Shown: positions 1 through 12,267, numbered from the stretch's first letter. The stretch: 64,000 nt of DNA from Acheta domesticus (GCA_031308135.1 JAHLJT010000631.1:143758734-143822733), one strand, 5' to 3'. A program made the numbers and translations. The notes: generated by a model from the letters alone, not told the origin.

Positions 1-1240
1 AATTCCCTTTGCCACCACAAAACACTCAGCGCTCGAAGAAAATAGTCTAACGTATTGATATTACTTTAGGAGTCTATTTAAGCTAGAGCAGGGCAACACA
101 ACGTGCCACCCCTGCGTGTACTACCCGTATAGTAATAACTTATGTTTTGTTTGGACAACTCCGGCTTATTTGGCCGTTAAACAAGCCAGTCGTGGCTTTT
201 GTCTAGCCACTCGTGCGTGTATTACGCTAATGTTAACTTCTCATGTCTTGTTGAGTGAGACCGGCTAATTTGGCCGTTAGTTATGGCATATATTGTGCTT
301 TTATGACGATTTTCTTAGTATTCGTTTCTTTCGTGTCGTGATCGCAACCTGGTTCTTGGTTTCAACCTAGTTTTTGCGTAAATGATTACGAAACAAAGTT
401 CGCCTATTGTGAGTTAGGGACAGGAAAGGCCGAAATGGGCCTTTGAATTTAAGTTATTGGTAATCTTATCGATCTATTATTTATTGTGTTTTGACTAATG
501 TTTGCGCTCAACTTTTTGTTGTATTGTTTGGCTCAATGGTTAATATTCAAGGGTAATTTTGGGTATGCTTATGTGATGTTATTGTTATTTTTGCCCACTT
601 TGACTAAGTATTGCTTTTGCTCGCCAGCATTTATTTAACACAAGGAGAACGGGACCCGTCATTTTGAAGGGTGAGCTACTCTTTATCTTGAATTTCTAAC
701 AAAATATGTGGTTTTGTATTCAGTGCTTTGTGACTTTTAATATTTACTCATATTCTACATATTGAAAGAAAAATAGTCATGTACACTGAAATTTAAATAC
801 GATATTTTCAAATACTACTAAAAGGGCAAAGACCCGTAATTTTGAGGGGTGGTATTCTCGCATTTTGCGGTGTGCAAGCGAGCTGGCTGTAACAAGAGCC
901 CGTACCGTTGGATTCAACCCATGGTGGGCCACGGTTGTTCAAATTTGTTCACAACCCTGTCCTGGAGGCGACTTCATGATTATTCGAAGTCGACTGGACG
1001 CAGCTGGGGAGGGCGATCTATATAGTTCGCCAGTGCACGATGGAATTCGCTGGATTCAAATTATTTGGTTTATTTGTAGCGCTTTGTTCTCATTCGGTCA
1101 AAGGTGAACTACACCATTCTAGTAAAGGATCAGGTAGTTTAGTAAGTATATACCTTATTAATAGTTTTGGTAGTTGTGCGCAAAATAATTCATAACAGAT
1201 CCATAAGTGTAAAGTTATTGTTAAATGTCGGCTTTAAGCC
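1..1240. other. AT-rich stretch with short internal repeats, no gene
   Basis: No protein of recognisable family is seen on either strand. Two motifs recur: a block containing GGCTTATTTGGCCGTTA near 150-175 returns as GGCTAATTTGGCCGTTA near 260-282, and the GACCCGT-ATTTTGA-GGGTG block near 653-672 returns near 832-850. Such diverged local repeats suggest old repetitive DNA, possibly the end of a retroelement, but no diagnostic end, primer site or coding domain was found. Confidence 0.4.
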
Positions 1241-1280
1241 TAATGAATCTCTTATTTAACTTATGAATCTCTTATTAAAC
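1241..1280. repeat. 20-bp tandem duplication
   Basis: Two adjacent 20-bp units (1241-1260 and 1261-1280) agree at 18 of 20 positions around the core ATGAATCTCTTATT. The second unit runs directly into the hairpin that begins at 1276, so duplication and hairpin may have arisen in related events. Confidence 0.7.
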
Positions 1281-1307
1281 TGCACGTACTTTTGTACGTG
1301 CAGTTTA
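1276..1307. repeat. Perfect 14-bp inverted repeat with 4-nt loop
   Basis: The left arm TAAACTGCACGTAC (1276-1289) is the exact reverse complement of 1294-1307, separated by TTTT. As RNA this would form a stable stem-loop. No U-tract or gene end next to it suggests a terminator role. It is one of several short-loop perfect inverted repeats in the window. Confidence 0.8.
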
Positions 1308-1895
1308 GCATTTAATTATTTATAATTGTTTTCGAGGGATTGTACTGGGTACATTTCTGTCAATTTTGTAATTTACATTTGTATAAATTTGTTGTCTTAC
1401 AGGTGTCATAAAATGGAACAATGTTAGCGAAGACTATTATACAAAATGTAATTATGTGTAAATTGTTATAATTCACACGTAATTTTTTCTGTTGATATTG
1501 ATGCCTATCAACATTGTAAATTGTTTATTTCAGTAATTCTGTGTAAAGCGTTTCTACCCTATTTTTTGATACAATAAATTGTAATATTGTAGTTTTGAAA
1601 TCACTGTGTTTGTATGTAGACACTTCGAATGTCTTTTTACCTTTGAGCGTTGATTTGACTCGAGTAACCGGCTCCTCACCTCCTCCTTGTGAAGTATTTT
1701 GATGTCTAGAGATTTTTATATTAGCCTCGCCTAGTCCTTAGGTGCACTGTCATTTATTAATTAAATTAATATTAGTTTATTTTCTTACTTTATCAGACCA
1801 ATTGCAGGATAATAGGTTAGGGAAATTAAATTGTCACGTTTAAATTGTGACTGACGACCGTGGTTTATTAAATATTTTTATTCAAATATAACACT
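1308..1895. other. AT-rich stretch, no gene
   Basis: No recognisable coding region. An AATAAA-type hexamer occurs near 1572, and a short pyrimidine-rich patch lies near 1670-1690. Nothing here could be assigned to a known element. Confidence 0.4.
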
Positions 1896-2007
1896 ACCAT
1901 TCGCTCGTTCTGCCACTCGCTCGTTCTACCACTCGCTCGTTCTACCACTCGCTCGTTCTACCACTCGCTCGTTCTACCACTCGCTCGTTCTACAAACTAC
2001 TCGTTCT
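1896..2007. repeat. 16-bp minisatellite, about 7 units
   Basis: The unit ACCACTCGCTCGTTCT is repeated head to tail seven times. The four central units (1928-1991) are identical, and the outer units (1896-1911, 1912-1927, 1992-2007) carry substitutions. Homogeneous centre and diverged edges are the usual pattern of an array growing by slippage or unequal exchange. Confidence 0.9.
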
Positions 2008-2400
2008 ACCTTCCTCTCCCTCTGCTTTGCCATCATTTCTAACACCGTTCTGTTTTCCTTAATTAATTCTTCAAACCCTTTTATTAAACTCCTACCGAAA
2101 CTTACAGCAGCCCAATAACTACCTGAAAAACTCTCCCTGCGAGAGTTAATCATGATCCGCACGTCCCCTAGCGCCCTGTCAACGTAACTCCTGTTACGCC
2201 CGCTTGCACGTTTCCGGCAATCAGACCACGGCCACCAACCAACGTCAGCCGGTTCGCATACGTTGTCCTGCAGATCTTTGCGCAAGTGGGTATCAGATCA
2301 GCGGGAGCATTTTCTTAAGCTTCCTCATCTACTCTACTTTGCTCACACGCACTCACGTAAAACATGCACATATGCACACACAAAACACATGCACGTAAGC
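2008..2400. other. Stretch beside the minisatellite, no supported gene
   Basis: A minus-strand open frame of 103 codons overlaps this region but matches no family I recognise and runs into the minisatellite. A short CA-rich patch (2345-2395) precedes the purine tract. Confidence 0.35.
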
Positions 2401-2517
2401 ACAGAAGGAAAGAGTGAAAAAGAGAGAAAGCGATAAATGAGAAAGAGAGAAATGAGAAAGAGAGAGCACTGACAGAGAGAGAACGAGAAAGAAAATGAGA
2501 AAGAAAAAAAGATATCA
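2401..2517. repeat. Purine-rich GAGAAA low-complexity tract
   Basis: The plus strand is almost all A and G for about 115 bases, built on AGAGAAAG and AATGAGAAAG motifs. Open frames across it translate to low-complexity Ser/Phe/Leu or Glu/Lys/Arg and are not genes. Confidence 0.8.
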
Positions 2518-5099
2518 TCTTGGAGAAACATTTTGGAACATGTTGAAGTTTGCAAATAGTCTGTATTATATTTAGATACGTACTAGATACGGCAAGCCGG
2601 AGTTCGAGATTGAATGACCACAGAAAAATTAGAAATTAGTGAATTTGCATCTAGCAACCACTTGAAATTACACAAAGCTAATCAAATGTTTGTTTCTATT
2701 CATTAAAAATATAAAGAATTGAAAATTGTCACATTCTGTAGGAAGAAAGAACGTATGAATCCAAAATACTAATAACAATCTTGATCCATTTGTCTCGCTT
2801 ACATTTAAGAAATTAACTACTTAAGGTAATATGAAAACATTATGTCACGTTAGAATGTATAAATTGATTAATTTTTATCTGATTTATTTTCTTGAAAACA
2901 AGACAGAAAAAACTATATGTGACATAGCTTATAAGTATAAATAATACATGAATTGAATATTGAAGAATAATTGTTTACGAAAATTTGTTATGGATATAAT
3001 AACGTTATGTTCAAATGTCAACTTGTTTTTATGGCGTTTCATTTTCCCACATCTAGTGATCGAATATTGTAATTCAAAACAAACGTAATTGGCAATTTTA
3101 TAGTTTAAATTAGATATTCCTATGAAAACTAGTAAATGGTTGAACTTCCGTATTGGATGGCACACTTCTTAACCCGTGTATTATTTTATGAGTTTATAAG
3201 CGCTGTATATGTAGTTTTAACTAAGTGCTCATCAAGTAAACACTCCTTACACTCCTTACACGCCCAGAGATTACAACCATGTCGATTTCGCCAAGCGCAT
3301 TAGAAATACGAAAACCGAACTCCAAATACCACTTTCACAAAGATGATACTGCTACTCACGTATGATAGAAAACAAAGAGCGATGAAAATGCCTGCAAATA
3401 GGGACATTCCACTTTCTTCTCTCCAAGTCTTTCTCCTTGCTCAGCATGTTTTGCGTTTCAAGGTGTTCCGCTACAGCTTGTTTTGTTGTTATATTTCGTT
3501 TGCAATTAAAGCACATTTCAAGATTAAGACATGGAACTATAGTTTTTTTACTCTGGAAAGCAATTTATTTATCCAAGATGAACTCATTTGAATTATCACT
3601 AAATATTCTGCAGTGATAATAATACACTCGTGGTACCAATATGGAAATGAAATTGAAGGTTAATTACCGAACACAGATTATTTTTAGATCCTAGACAAAA
3701 TGTTCTAGAAGAATTCGCCTAAGAATATTTGGTCTTCTCGACCGGAATCAAATGAGTATTCGATCGTCTACACGAATGACTTAAAAACTTCAAAAACGCG
3801 TTTTAGAAGCTCCCCTTCAAAACAACACCTTTTTCGAGCATTTTCTTCATGTGTTCTGGAAGAATCCGGAAAATAGTTCCCCACCACTGTACCGAGAGGT
3901 GTTGAATGATCCCTCTCTAGCCTCATTGGAAAACCGGAAGAGGCCGAATCGGGGCACCTTAAGAACAGACTCGGACGTCCAGGTACCCGATATTGTGATG
4001 TAGAATAAACAAGAGCGGAACTTGCAGTGCATTTGCGCAAGAACAGCAAGATATCAGCCCTACAACTAGTACAGTAAAATATTTCATAGTCACAAAGGAC
4101 GACACGTCTTCTAGTGATTACATTGGAATAGTAATGAGAGTTTTCGAAACGTTAGAAGTTGACAGCTTGGTCGGATTCAATTGCTGTCCGGGGAAGCATT
4201 TTAGCAGCCAGTAGCTCTGATCGGAAGTTGTCTGCTGTTTCTCAGATCAATACCAGATGAATGTCGAAGCAGTACTATAACAAACGTGCCACGGAGCGCG
4301 CGGGATCTTCCGTGTTCCGTGTCACTCCTTTCACCACATTTACATGCACTACTGCCATTACAGACACACAATTACACGCACTACTCGACCACATATGCCG
4401 GGAGACCAATCGAGCGTCTAGAGCTTATCCCGGCGGGGCAGTGCCTGGCAAGGGGTGATACCTGAGGGGGACCCTGCAAGCCGACGTGTAAGTCGCCGCC
4501 GGATCTCACTTTCTATCGTGTGAGGAACGCCGCCACCTCTCGAGATATAACATATACTACGTTTACGGGATTAATCAACACAGCTATTGACGCGCTCGGA
4601 AACTTATCAATCCAGAAGACGTAGTCAGCTGCAGACTGAGTAACGTAAATGCTCTCAGGCTGACGAAGCATCGACCGCTGCTTTGCTGATGTTTCGACAA
4701 TTACGTAATCCCTTTTAGGCCACATTTACCCATTGACACCACTCCAGCTTTGAAGAAGACCATGACAAGGCGGTCGGAACACATCCTTCTGCGCGACGAC
4801 ATTCAAACTGTTGATTCCATTCGCATCGACGACTGAAGCTGAAAATCTTTCGAGAGAATTCATAGATATGTCAGAAATTGATACGAGCACCAACGTTTAT
4901 TACAAAAATGCAAATAAGTATTCATATATGTAAAATCTGTGTGAAAATCTATACCTCATCTCAGATCCTCGCTACGAATCATATAACCATTATAATGATA
5001 CTTTAATTCGAAAGAGTATTTTAATTCTTCGTTGCCTGAGTAGATTTAAATTGGAAGATTTAGAAACAACAAAAGAAGGAGTTAGCCAAGGGAGCGAAT
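2518..5099. other. AT-rich gene-free stretch
   Basis: No recognisable protein or RNA gene. Open frames here are short and without known motifs. A less AT-rich patch around 4380-4510 contains GC-rich words but no family signature. Confidence 0.4.
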
Positions 5100-5345
5100 C
5101 CTCTTCAAGGAAGGCGTCTTGGAGTCCCCCGGGGAAGCGCCTCCCATGAGAGGGCTCTCGAGCAATGCGCGCGATGCGAGAGCGCTGCTTTCTCTCCGCC
5201 CTGCCGCGCCCTGCAGCGCCCTCCTTCATTATAAGTGCACCTCGGCGGATGGCAGCTGCTGTAAAGCAACTCGGCAAATGTGCGACCCAAATTCCCAGTC
5301 GCACTGCCCGTCTCCCGTGGCCAATCAAGCGTTGCCGTCTAGCGA
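5100..5345. other. CpG-rich island
   Basis: This 250-bp block is GC- and CpG-rich (GCGCGCGATGCGAGAGCGC and similar) against AT-rich flanks. It contains a CCAAT-like GGCCAATCAA near 5320 and a weak TATA-like CATTATAAG near 5227. It could be an unmethylated promoter-like island or a GC-rich repeat. No transcript or exon can be shown. Confidence 0.35.
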
Positions 5346-6354
5346 TTTTCATTAGGAACTAGTTTAACGCTGGGCACTAGCTATGCTCCAGCTTGCGCAC
5401 TTACTTTCATTTCCCGTTTGTTCACCTAATCGCGAGAAGCAAATCGATACGTGGAGTATTAATTAAGTGTATTGCGGGGGACACAATGGAAGTAATCGGT
5501 TCATGTGTTACAAGCTGAACACCGGGTAAAGAAACATGGCTCTTTAGTTGAGGAAACTATTACAAAATTGCTCGGAGAATATCAGATAAGTAACAATGTT
5601 TAAATGTCTCACCAGACGAGCCTGACTTTTAACATTTAGCACTATACTAGTTAGCACTTTTCAATACGTATATTTGGCATTATGAACATATTTTCAATTA
5701 ACCACTTTATTTATTAAATGATTGTATTCAGTGCCTTGTTATCTTCAGTTGTCAAATTAGGTTCATTTCCGCAAAAAATATCATAAGGTAATTTAGAAAA
5801 AGATATCGAATACACATAATATTTAGAAGTTAATCATTCGATATACAATAAACATACCTAAAATTCAATTTATCACCTCTGATGACGCTGAAAAACGCGG
5901 TACGACACAGCCTACGCGGCGAAGGAAATGACCTTATTTACACGACAAGAAGCAATTACTCAGAGCACCGAGTGAGCGCGCAGGCCGCGTAGCTTTCCCA
6001 GCGCGTGGTGGACACGCAGTGGACAAGACCTTTTGAACGACAGGTGCCCTCTAATAGTCTCCGCCGCCGTCGCTTACCATAACCGGTAACGTTCTGCACA
6101 AAATAAAGAAAAGCCTGTTGGTTGGGTTTTTAGCCCTACTTCGCCCTTTCATAAAAAGCGCACAATGCAGGCGCTGAGCGACCGCCCAGCCAGCCCCCGA
6201 CAGGCAGGCAGGGGGCGCGGCTAAGTAAATGTGGACGGCCAGGCGATGAAAGTAGGGCATTCGCCTGACGACCAAACAAACACGATATTCAAATAAATGG
6301 TTACATAGGCGGGTAGCGCAAAAAAAGACATTCGCCTTGCTAATGACTATGGCT
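5346..6354. other. Gene-free stretch with mixed GC content
   Basis: AT-rich to about 5880, then moderately GC-rich (5880-6260). Open frames on both strands have no recognisable domains. Confidence 0.35.
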
Positions 6355-6735
6355 AAACGGGCGGGAGGGCTAAAGGGCACGCAACGGTGACAGAGATGGA
6401 GGTGGAGGCTGAGGTGGAGATGGAGAATAAAGTGGAGGCGGAGGAGGAGGCAAAGGAGGTGAAGGCGAAGGCAAAGGAGTCGGAGGTGGATGTGGAAGCG
6501 GAATTGTAGGCAGAGCGGTGAAGGTAGAGGCGAAAAGGGTGACTTCGGCGAGGCGAATGATGTGGAGGATGAGGATGAAGATGAGGAGGCGGAAGATGAG
6601 GATGATGAGAATAATGAGGATGAGGAAGACGAGGAAAACGAGGAGGGACGAGACGAGGAGAATGAGATAATGCGGATGAGAAGGGTAAGAATAATGAGGG
6701 TGAGGACGAAGGGGAGGAGGAGCTGACGACTGCGA
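6355..6735. repeat. GGAGGTGGAG / GATGAGGA purine-rich tract
   Basis: A nearly 400-bp G/A-biased plus strand made of GGAGGTGGAGG, GAGGATGAGGATGA and related words. Its translations are poly-acidic on one strand and Ser/Pro/His-rich on the other, as expected for a simple-sequence region rather than a gene. Long homopurine runs can adopt triplex structure. Confidence 0.75.
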
Positions 6736-7334
6736 CGGAGGCGGTGACAGTTGCTAGGGAGGCGGTGGAGGTGGAGGCAGTAGAGGTCTGGAAAATGTGG
6801 AGCAGGTCCTTTTTAGCGCAGGTTGCTCTGGGTCGCCGGCCGACCACTAGCTAGCAACGAGCTGTTGACGAGTGTCGTTAAACGTGAGTGATACGAACGA
6901 CGGTTTGGTCGGCAGCAGTCGCCGTATATCATGAGCACGAAGCGGTGTAAATTGCAGCCACGCGCCGAAGACCCTGACGAAATGAAGTGGTTTGTTTCTG
7001 AATGATTAAAGCCAGACTGGCAAATCCACACCACAGGTCAGCGAAGGATACAATGGGATCTTAGATGATGAGCGACTTTCAAATTAAAAGGAAAGACAAC
7101 ATAAATGTTGCAATAGTGCTGAACTAAGAGAACAGCTCTTCCTCATGATCTCTGATAGATTTTTTGGAATAAAAATAATTTGATCCTAAAACCAATAAGT
7201 AGCCGCATGTCACGGGTATCTCCCAGAAAACAAAACTTCCTAGGAAATATTAATTATTAAAAAGTTTTTATTTCAGGATATCTTTCTCAGACAAATAATT
7301 TCGCCTTTCATGCCTAATAAGCAATTAAAAGAAG
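6736..7334. other. Gene-free stretch
   Basis: No recognisable gene or element. The sequence turns AT-rich after about 7080 toward the fold-back element. Confidence 0.35.
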
Positions 7335-7608
7335 AAGGTGATCGTCAGAAATATTTTTAGACTTTGCCTATATGTTCACTAATAATAATTATATTAGTAG
7401 CCTAATAAGATAACCAATATTTATTTACTAATAATACTAATTTTTATTAAAAACTACTAATTTATATTTGAAGTCTAAGTTACTAATAATTATATCAGAA
7501 GATGTTTGTCAGAAATATTTTCGAACCTTGCCTGTATGTTAACTATAAATATAATTATTAGTAGTTAACATATAGGTAAGGTCCAAAAATATATCTGCCA
7601 ATTACCTT
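7335..7608. mobile_element. AT-rich fold-back (MITE-like) element
   Basis: The left end AAGGTGATCGTCAGAAATAT and the right end, read in reverse complement, AAGGTAATTGGCAGATATAT are alike. Inside, a second left-type arm (7501-7545) faces the right arm (7556-7606), giving a long imperfect palindrome around TTAACTACTAATAATTA. No coding capacity is present. The layout fits a non-autonomous fold-back or MITE element in which one arm has been duplicated. The superfamily is unknown. Confidence 0.55.
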
Positions 7609-8175
7609 TTTATTTTCATTTTTACGAGGTTGGAAGGAAAAGGGTCACTAGAATGTGCTTCCGTGTTTGAATTGCCATTCGCACTCACTTTCGTGGTCTT
7701 GTGTCATGCCATAATTTTTAGAAAATCAAAAAGTGTTATAGCTATTATGTTATAATTTTTAATGTATTGTAATCATTAGATAGGGTATAGTGATGGTTGT
7801 TAATGACGTGGATGTTTAATTTAGATTTTGACATCCATTAGATATAGAATTTTATTGTATTTCTATTCTAATATTTTAGAGATTATTTTATTTTATTTCA
7901 GTCTTCGTAGATGACGATCTACTCGAGATCGAGTAATGAATGAGTAACGACATCTACATTACTACAGAACATGCCAACAATAATTCCCTTTCTGTAAAGC
8001 TAATAATGTGAATTGTATGTGTATAGCATTTTTAAAATGTGCGACAATAACCTGTTGAACAATGCTATTTGTATAAAATGTTAATTCTTTACGTATGCGT
8101 TTTTTCAAAATCTGATGAAAGAGAAAAGAATCCTCCGAAACATCATGGGTGATAGTTGAATAAAAACAATTTAAA
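7609..8175. other. AT-rich spacer between fold-back arms
   Basis: AT-rich DNA with no recognisable gene. It separates the complete fold-back element from a third copy of its arm. Confidence 0.35.
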
Positions 8176-8230
8176 AAGGTGATTGTCAGAAATATTTTTG
8201 GACCTTGTCTGAATGTTAACTACTATTAAA
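8176..8230. repeat. Solitary arm of the fold-back element
   Basis: The sequence from AAGGTGATTGTCAGAAATAT to GTTAACTACTA matches the left arm seen at 7335 and 7501 with few differences, in the same orientation. No facing right arm follows, so this is a half element or a remnant. Confidence 0.55.
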
Positions 8231-9043
8231 AGGTAGTAGAATGACAATATATACCTAACATTTTATATAATAACTTACAAACATTACATAGCAAATATAC
8301 TTCATACTTGCATTTTCTTTCGAAAGAAACATATCCTATCAGTTTTATTTATTTATCATAGTAGATACAATCAGGTTGACTTCATTTATTGAAAAAAAAA
8401 GCAAAAGGAAGAAAAAATGGCGTTACCCTATTCTGAAAATCGTTAGGACGTTGTGTTTTATTGATTTAAGGAATTATTATGTTACGTACCATAGTCGATA
8501 TGAACAGATCTACCGAAATAGAGAGAGAGGGAGAATGACTGAATGAATGAGTGCTAAAAACAGTCATCTCGATTCCTTCTTCAGGTTTTCATGGAGTTCT
8601 CGAGCTCTCCCGCGATTGCTTTGATCTATTTTTGCATCTCAATTCTGTTTCATCTGAATAAATCTTTTATCAAACTTTTCATGTTGTTTCAAAGGGACAT
8701 AATTATTGCCGGAGTTGTATAGAAGCATTTTGCATCGGATTAACGTTCATTCTTTCATCAGAGGCAAGTGATGTGACGGCGACCTTTCGGAAACCAGTTT
8801 CTCAGCTACAGGAAACTCATCTATCCCTTTCCCTCTCCACAGCCGCATGTGACTCACGCGGTCACTGGGCGCCGGAAACAACGCTACACAGTGGCCGCGA
8901 ATCTCATTCTCCCGGGGCACAAATCGTTTTCTGCCCTCTCGAAATTCCAAGGATGCGTTATGGAATAAATTCAAAACAGATATTTTATTATAATTTACAA
9001 TGTGTTATCACTTCTCAAATCGATATGTACAAAAGTGGATGTT

Positions 9044-9046
<3 letters not shown>
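8231..9046. other. Gene-free stretch
   Basis: AT-rich, then a moderately GC-rich patch at 8770-8950. Open frames there lack known motifs. Confidence 0.35.
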
Positions 9047-9101
<55 letters not shown>

Positions 9102-9140
9102 GTAATGTCTTGTAATGTCTTGTAATGTTGTAATGTCTTT
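9047..9140. repeat. (AT)n microsatellite followed by TGTAATGTCT repeats
   Basis: An uninterrupted AT dinucleotide run (9047-9099) is followed by three to four copies of a TGTAATGTCT-like decamer (about 9100-9140). Confidence 0.9.
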
Positions 9141-10194
9141 AAAATGACCTCCTAATAAACTCACTAATTAATCATCCAATTAATAAATTTGTTAATCAAC
9201 TTTCTTACTTATAATCTATTTAATTTGATTGCCCTAGCTAGCTACTGATTATGCAAGATTACATATTAATTATGAGAATAATTAACGTTAAAACAATAAC
9301 AAATTATTTTTTCAGTTTAACTTTGTTTCTTAACTATTAATAACAATGAATCTAAAATCACTCTTCATTCAAATTTAATAATTATTCATTGAAATGTTTA
9401 TATTGAACATATGGCATTGACAGACAGCAAGAATACGGTACATATTGCCAAACGCGCAAGATCCGGCCTAAAATATTCCAATATTTCATTCGCGACACTA
9501 AGAGCGATATCAGACGCGCCAACGGCGTTACGCGACCCGTCTCCCTTGTCATTGTTTGCCACCACACCACTCGTCTCATTTATTAAATTCAAAAGTAGGT
9601 AGCGTATAGTATAGAATAGTAAACGATGATGAACTAACTGAACGCAGTTTGTAGGCCGTTAGGATTCTGCTCACTTATCTATTCGAAATTATTCGGAAGA
9701 GACCAGGACAGCTACAAATCATCTTGAGTCCCTGGAATTATCCTCCAGGCAATAGTTACACTTGGAAGCTCATATCAAAAATCCTATCCATTCGATGGAT
9801 TTTGAAAGAGGGTCAAGTCTTCTCGTACAATGCGTCCGCTAACGCAGACTGTAAATTTTGTATTTTATTGCAGCCAGCTGATTTTTTTGAGTGCATATTA
9901 GAGTTAGTATGCTCAATATAATAAAAATCTGAACTTAACTTACTTTATTAGTTACTATATAATTCACAAGAGAGAAAAAATATTTCACATGAATCCTCAA
10001 ACACCTCTCAAGGTAATCTAGAAATCTTCACAACCGATGTTATTCTAGAGGCGCATTTACTCACAACGATCTGTAAATGTAAGTGTAAATGGAGTGTGGT
10101 ATTTAGCTGTGCTTGAATTCGCAAAGCCTTTGAGTCCATGAGGTCACCTCGGTAATCATAATGAACTCGATTCCCTGAACGATCACTGGTGATG
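9141..10194. other. AT-rich gene-free stretch
   Basis: Several open frames of 60-65 codons exist around 9380-9920 on both strands, but none has a recognisable motif or a strand-consistent coding pattern. Confidence 0.35.
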
Positions 10195-10345
10195 AAGGTG
10201 CGCGAGTGAGTGGGGCGGGGCCGGGCGTGGCGGTGTGGTGCGGAGCGGGGCGGGGCGCCGGAAAGCACGGAGCGGAGCGGGGCCGGCGGATGGATCACCC
10301 GCGCCCGGAGCCTGCGGGCGGGAAAGCCCAGAGGACGCTTCGCAC
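10195..10345. other. CpG-rich island
   Basis: A GC-rich block built on GGGGCGGGGC and GCGGAGCGGGGC words, abruptly different from flanks. It gives several overlapping frames in both strands that are composition artefacts. GC-box-like GGGGCGGGG motifs are present, so promoter activity is possible but unproven. Confidence 0.35.
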
Positions 10346-10480
10346 GAACTCCAGGAAGCCCCAGGTGTGGGGACAGTTATTCGACCATGAGACACACCGA
10401 TGCGCAGAAATACCAGGTGGGTCCCATACTTCGTTGATTGTTTGATGATTCCGGGCGCGTCAACTGCTAACGACATTAGT

Positions 10481-10970
10481 CCCGTAAGTGTAGTTCATTC
10501 TTCTCCTCTGGAGGTGGCGGTGATCCCCCCCGCTGGATGTTGAGATCCTGTGCTGCCCTGGCCATCGGCTAGCGTTGTTTTCTCCAGCAAGGTATCTCCC
10601 GCTAGTGGAGCACCGGCCTACCCAGGACAAGCGCTAAACTCCCGAGTGGTCTCCCGGCATGTTTGTAAATAGTGTAATGAATGTTAGTGTGGGAATAAAT
10701 AAGGGGTGAGAATAGGACCAGGAAGAGGAAGGAAAGAACGCGCGCGGTCCTTGACAAGTTTGTTAGGGCACTGCTGCGGCATTCGCTGTCAAGGATCGGG
10801 GAAACGAAGGGAAATTACCGATCATAGCAGCCGACCTCTAGAATTATTCTCCAGACAACGACAGAATTCGACCTATCTATTTAGTGTACCGAAAAACCTG
10901 CCGCCGTCAGGACTCGAATCTAGGACCTAGAACCTCCCGGTCAGAAGCACTGCAGTGAATGAGTGTTCCA
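10481..10970 (-). mobile_element. Candidate tRNA-derived SINE, copy 1
   Basis: Read on the minus strand, the end near 10900-10970 resembles a tRNA head: an A-box-like CACTGCAGTGCTTCTGAC followed about 30 nt later by a B-box-like GATTCGAGTCC. The remaining part aligns with a diverged copy at 39787-40250, sharing landmarks such as GGAGCACC (10606 and 39919), GACATGTTTGGAAGTGTAATG-like words and GATTCGAA. Two dispersed copies support a mobile repeat. The SINE label rests on the imperfect boxes and is tentative. Confidence 0.4.
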
Positions 10971-11653
10971 TAGGTGAGTTCCATAAGTTTCTAGTCTCAG
11001 AGACTTCTAGTTGAGATAGAAACAAGAAAATTATGTCACAATTCAACATAAATTTATTAACGTTTGAATACCTTTCAAAAAATTCTCTGATATTTTGTTC
11101 ACCAAATGGTGAAAAACTACTTTCACCTCAATATCGTCAAAAATTTATCTTTATGGAAGATTTTTCTTCAGTTTTGGGAAGAGGCAGTAGCCGATGATTG
11201 TGGACTGTGGACTGTTGAGTGGATGGTCCAACTCCTAGAAGCCATAGTCTTTTCAGTATTTTACGCAATCAGAGCTGTGTATTCAGGTATGGGGGGGGGG
11301 ACGAAGAAGTTAATCACCACGCTCCACTCGCATTTTTCTTCACATAAGATGTCGCTTGCAAACGTATAACGTTACATCAATACTTCAAACTCATTCAGAT
11401 GCTCATAGTGCGCCCTTTGGCGTCGACGAGGCCTATTGGTATTTGCTTGCACTTCTCCACGTGATTTGACGGCTCTACACCGACTGTGTGATGTAACACT
11501 GACCTGAATGGTCACACGAAAGAGATCGTCACCAGGCTCACGTGCATGTCATTTCTGTACAAATTTAATCCCTTCTTATGGATACACTACATTCTACACA
11601 TCCATCGATTTTTAAGTGATTCAGATTCCTTCTGGGTCTGGATTTTTAAGTGA
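10971..11653. other. Gene-free stretch
   Basis: No recognisable gene. A run of about ten G occurs near 11289-11299. Confidence 0.35.
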
Positions 11654-11698
11654 TTAAAATTACAACACCCAGATTCCTTCTGGGTGTTGTAATTTTAA
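11654..11698. repeat. Perfect 20-bp inverted repeat with 5-nt loop
   Basis: The left arm TTAAAATTACAACACCCAGA (11654-11673) is exactly complementary to 11679-11698 across TTCCT. Just upstream (about 11608-11640) a related copy holds GATTTTTAAGTGATT joined directly to CAGATTCCTTCTGGGT; the second copy has an extra 14 bp between those blocks that is the inverse complement of the sequence downstream. Confidence 0.85.
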
Positions 11699-12266
11699 CA
11701 AACAGCAGTGAATGTAGTATGCGTAGGTTTCTCAGAAATGGTAATGGTCACTGTGAATTAACTTGAGATCAAAGGAGCATGTCCTGTCGAAAAAAACAGA
11801 ACGCGTTAAAAAAAGCACTTTCACATTCGAGTTAAACTTGAATGTTAAAAAGTAAGCTCTCCTACACCATTCTCCTCCACATAGTCAATTACTTCCCTAA
11901 AAATGATCATTTGAATGACCTTGCCGATTACCATTGCTACTTTGAAGAACAGATTATTATAGCAAGTATCCCCTGCAATCATGGATATGAAGTTATTGAA
12001 AAACTTTCAAAAAATTTGGTAACGGCAAAAAGCTTTCTGAAACGTGAACACGATCTTTGTTCGCAGGCAGAAAGGAATCACCTTGGCTTCAATAAGTGAA
12101 AAAGAAAAAATATTAAGGGTACTGTCGATGTAGATTAAACTGTTTCGTTACTGCGAGTGGTAAACGTACTTAAGTTCATGCCAATTAATTTTCAATTCAG
12201 GAAACGGCACACATTTATTGTTAATGCATTTTTATTAAAATCTTTGCATGATTTACCTCTTCATTA

Positions 12267-12267
<1 letters not shown>
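11699..12267. other. AT-rich gene-free stretch
   Basis: One open frame of 85 codons (11842-12099, plus strand) is present but has no recognisable domain or neighbour context, and is not called as a gene. Confidence 0.3.

Noticed and set aside
1974..2285. A 103-codon minus-strand open frame with EELIKENRTVLEMMAKQRE-like sequence
   Set aside because: It matches no family I recognise, runs into the 16-bp minisatellite at its end, and has no supporting neighbour. It could be a retroelement remnant but cannot be supported.
6353..6847. A 164-codon Ser/His/Pro-rich minus-strand frame and an acidic plus-strand frame
   Set aside because: Both are translations of the same purine-rich simple-sequence tract.
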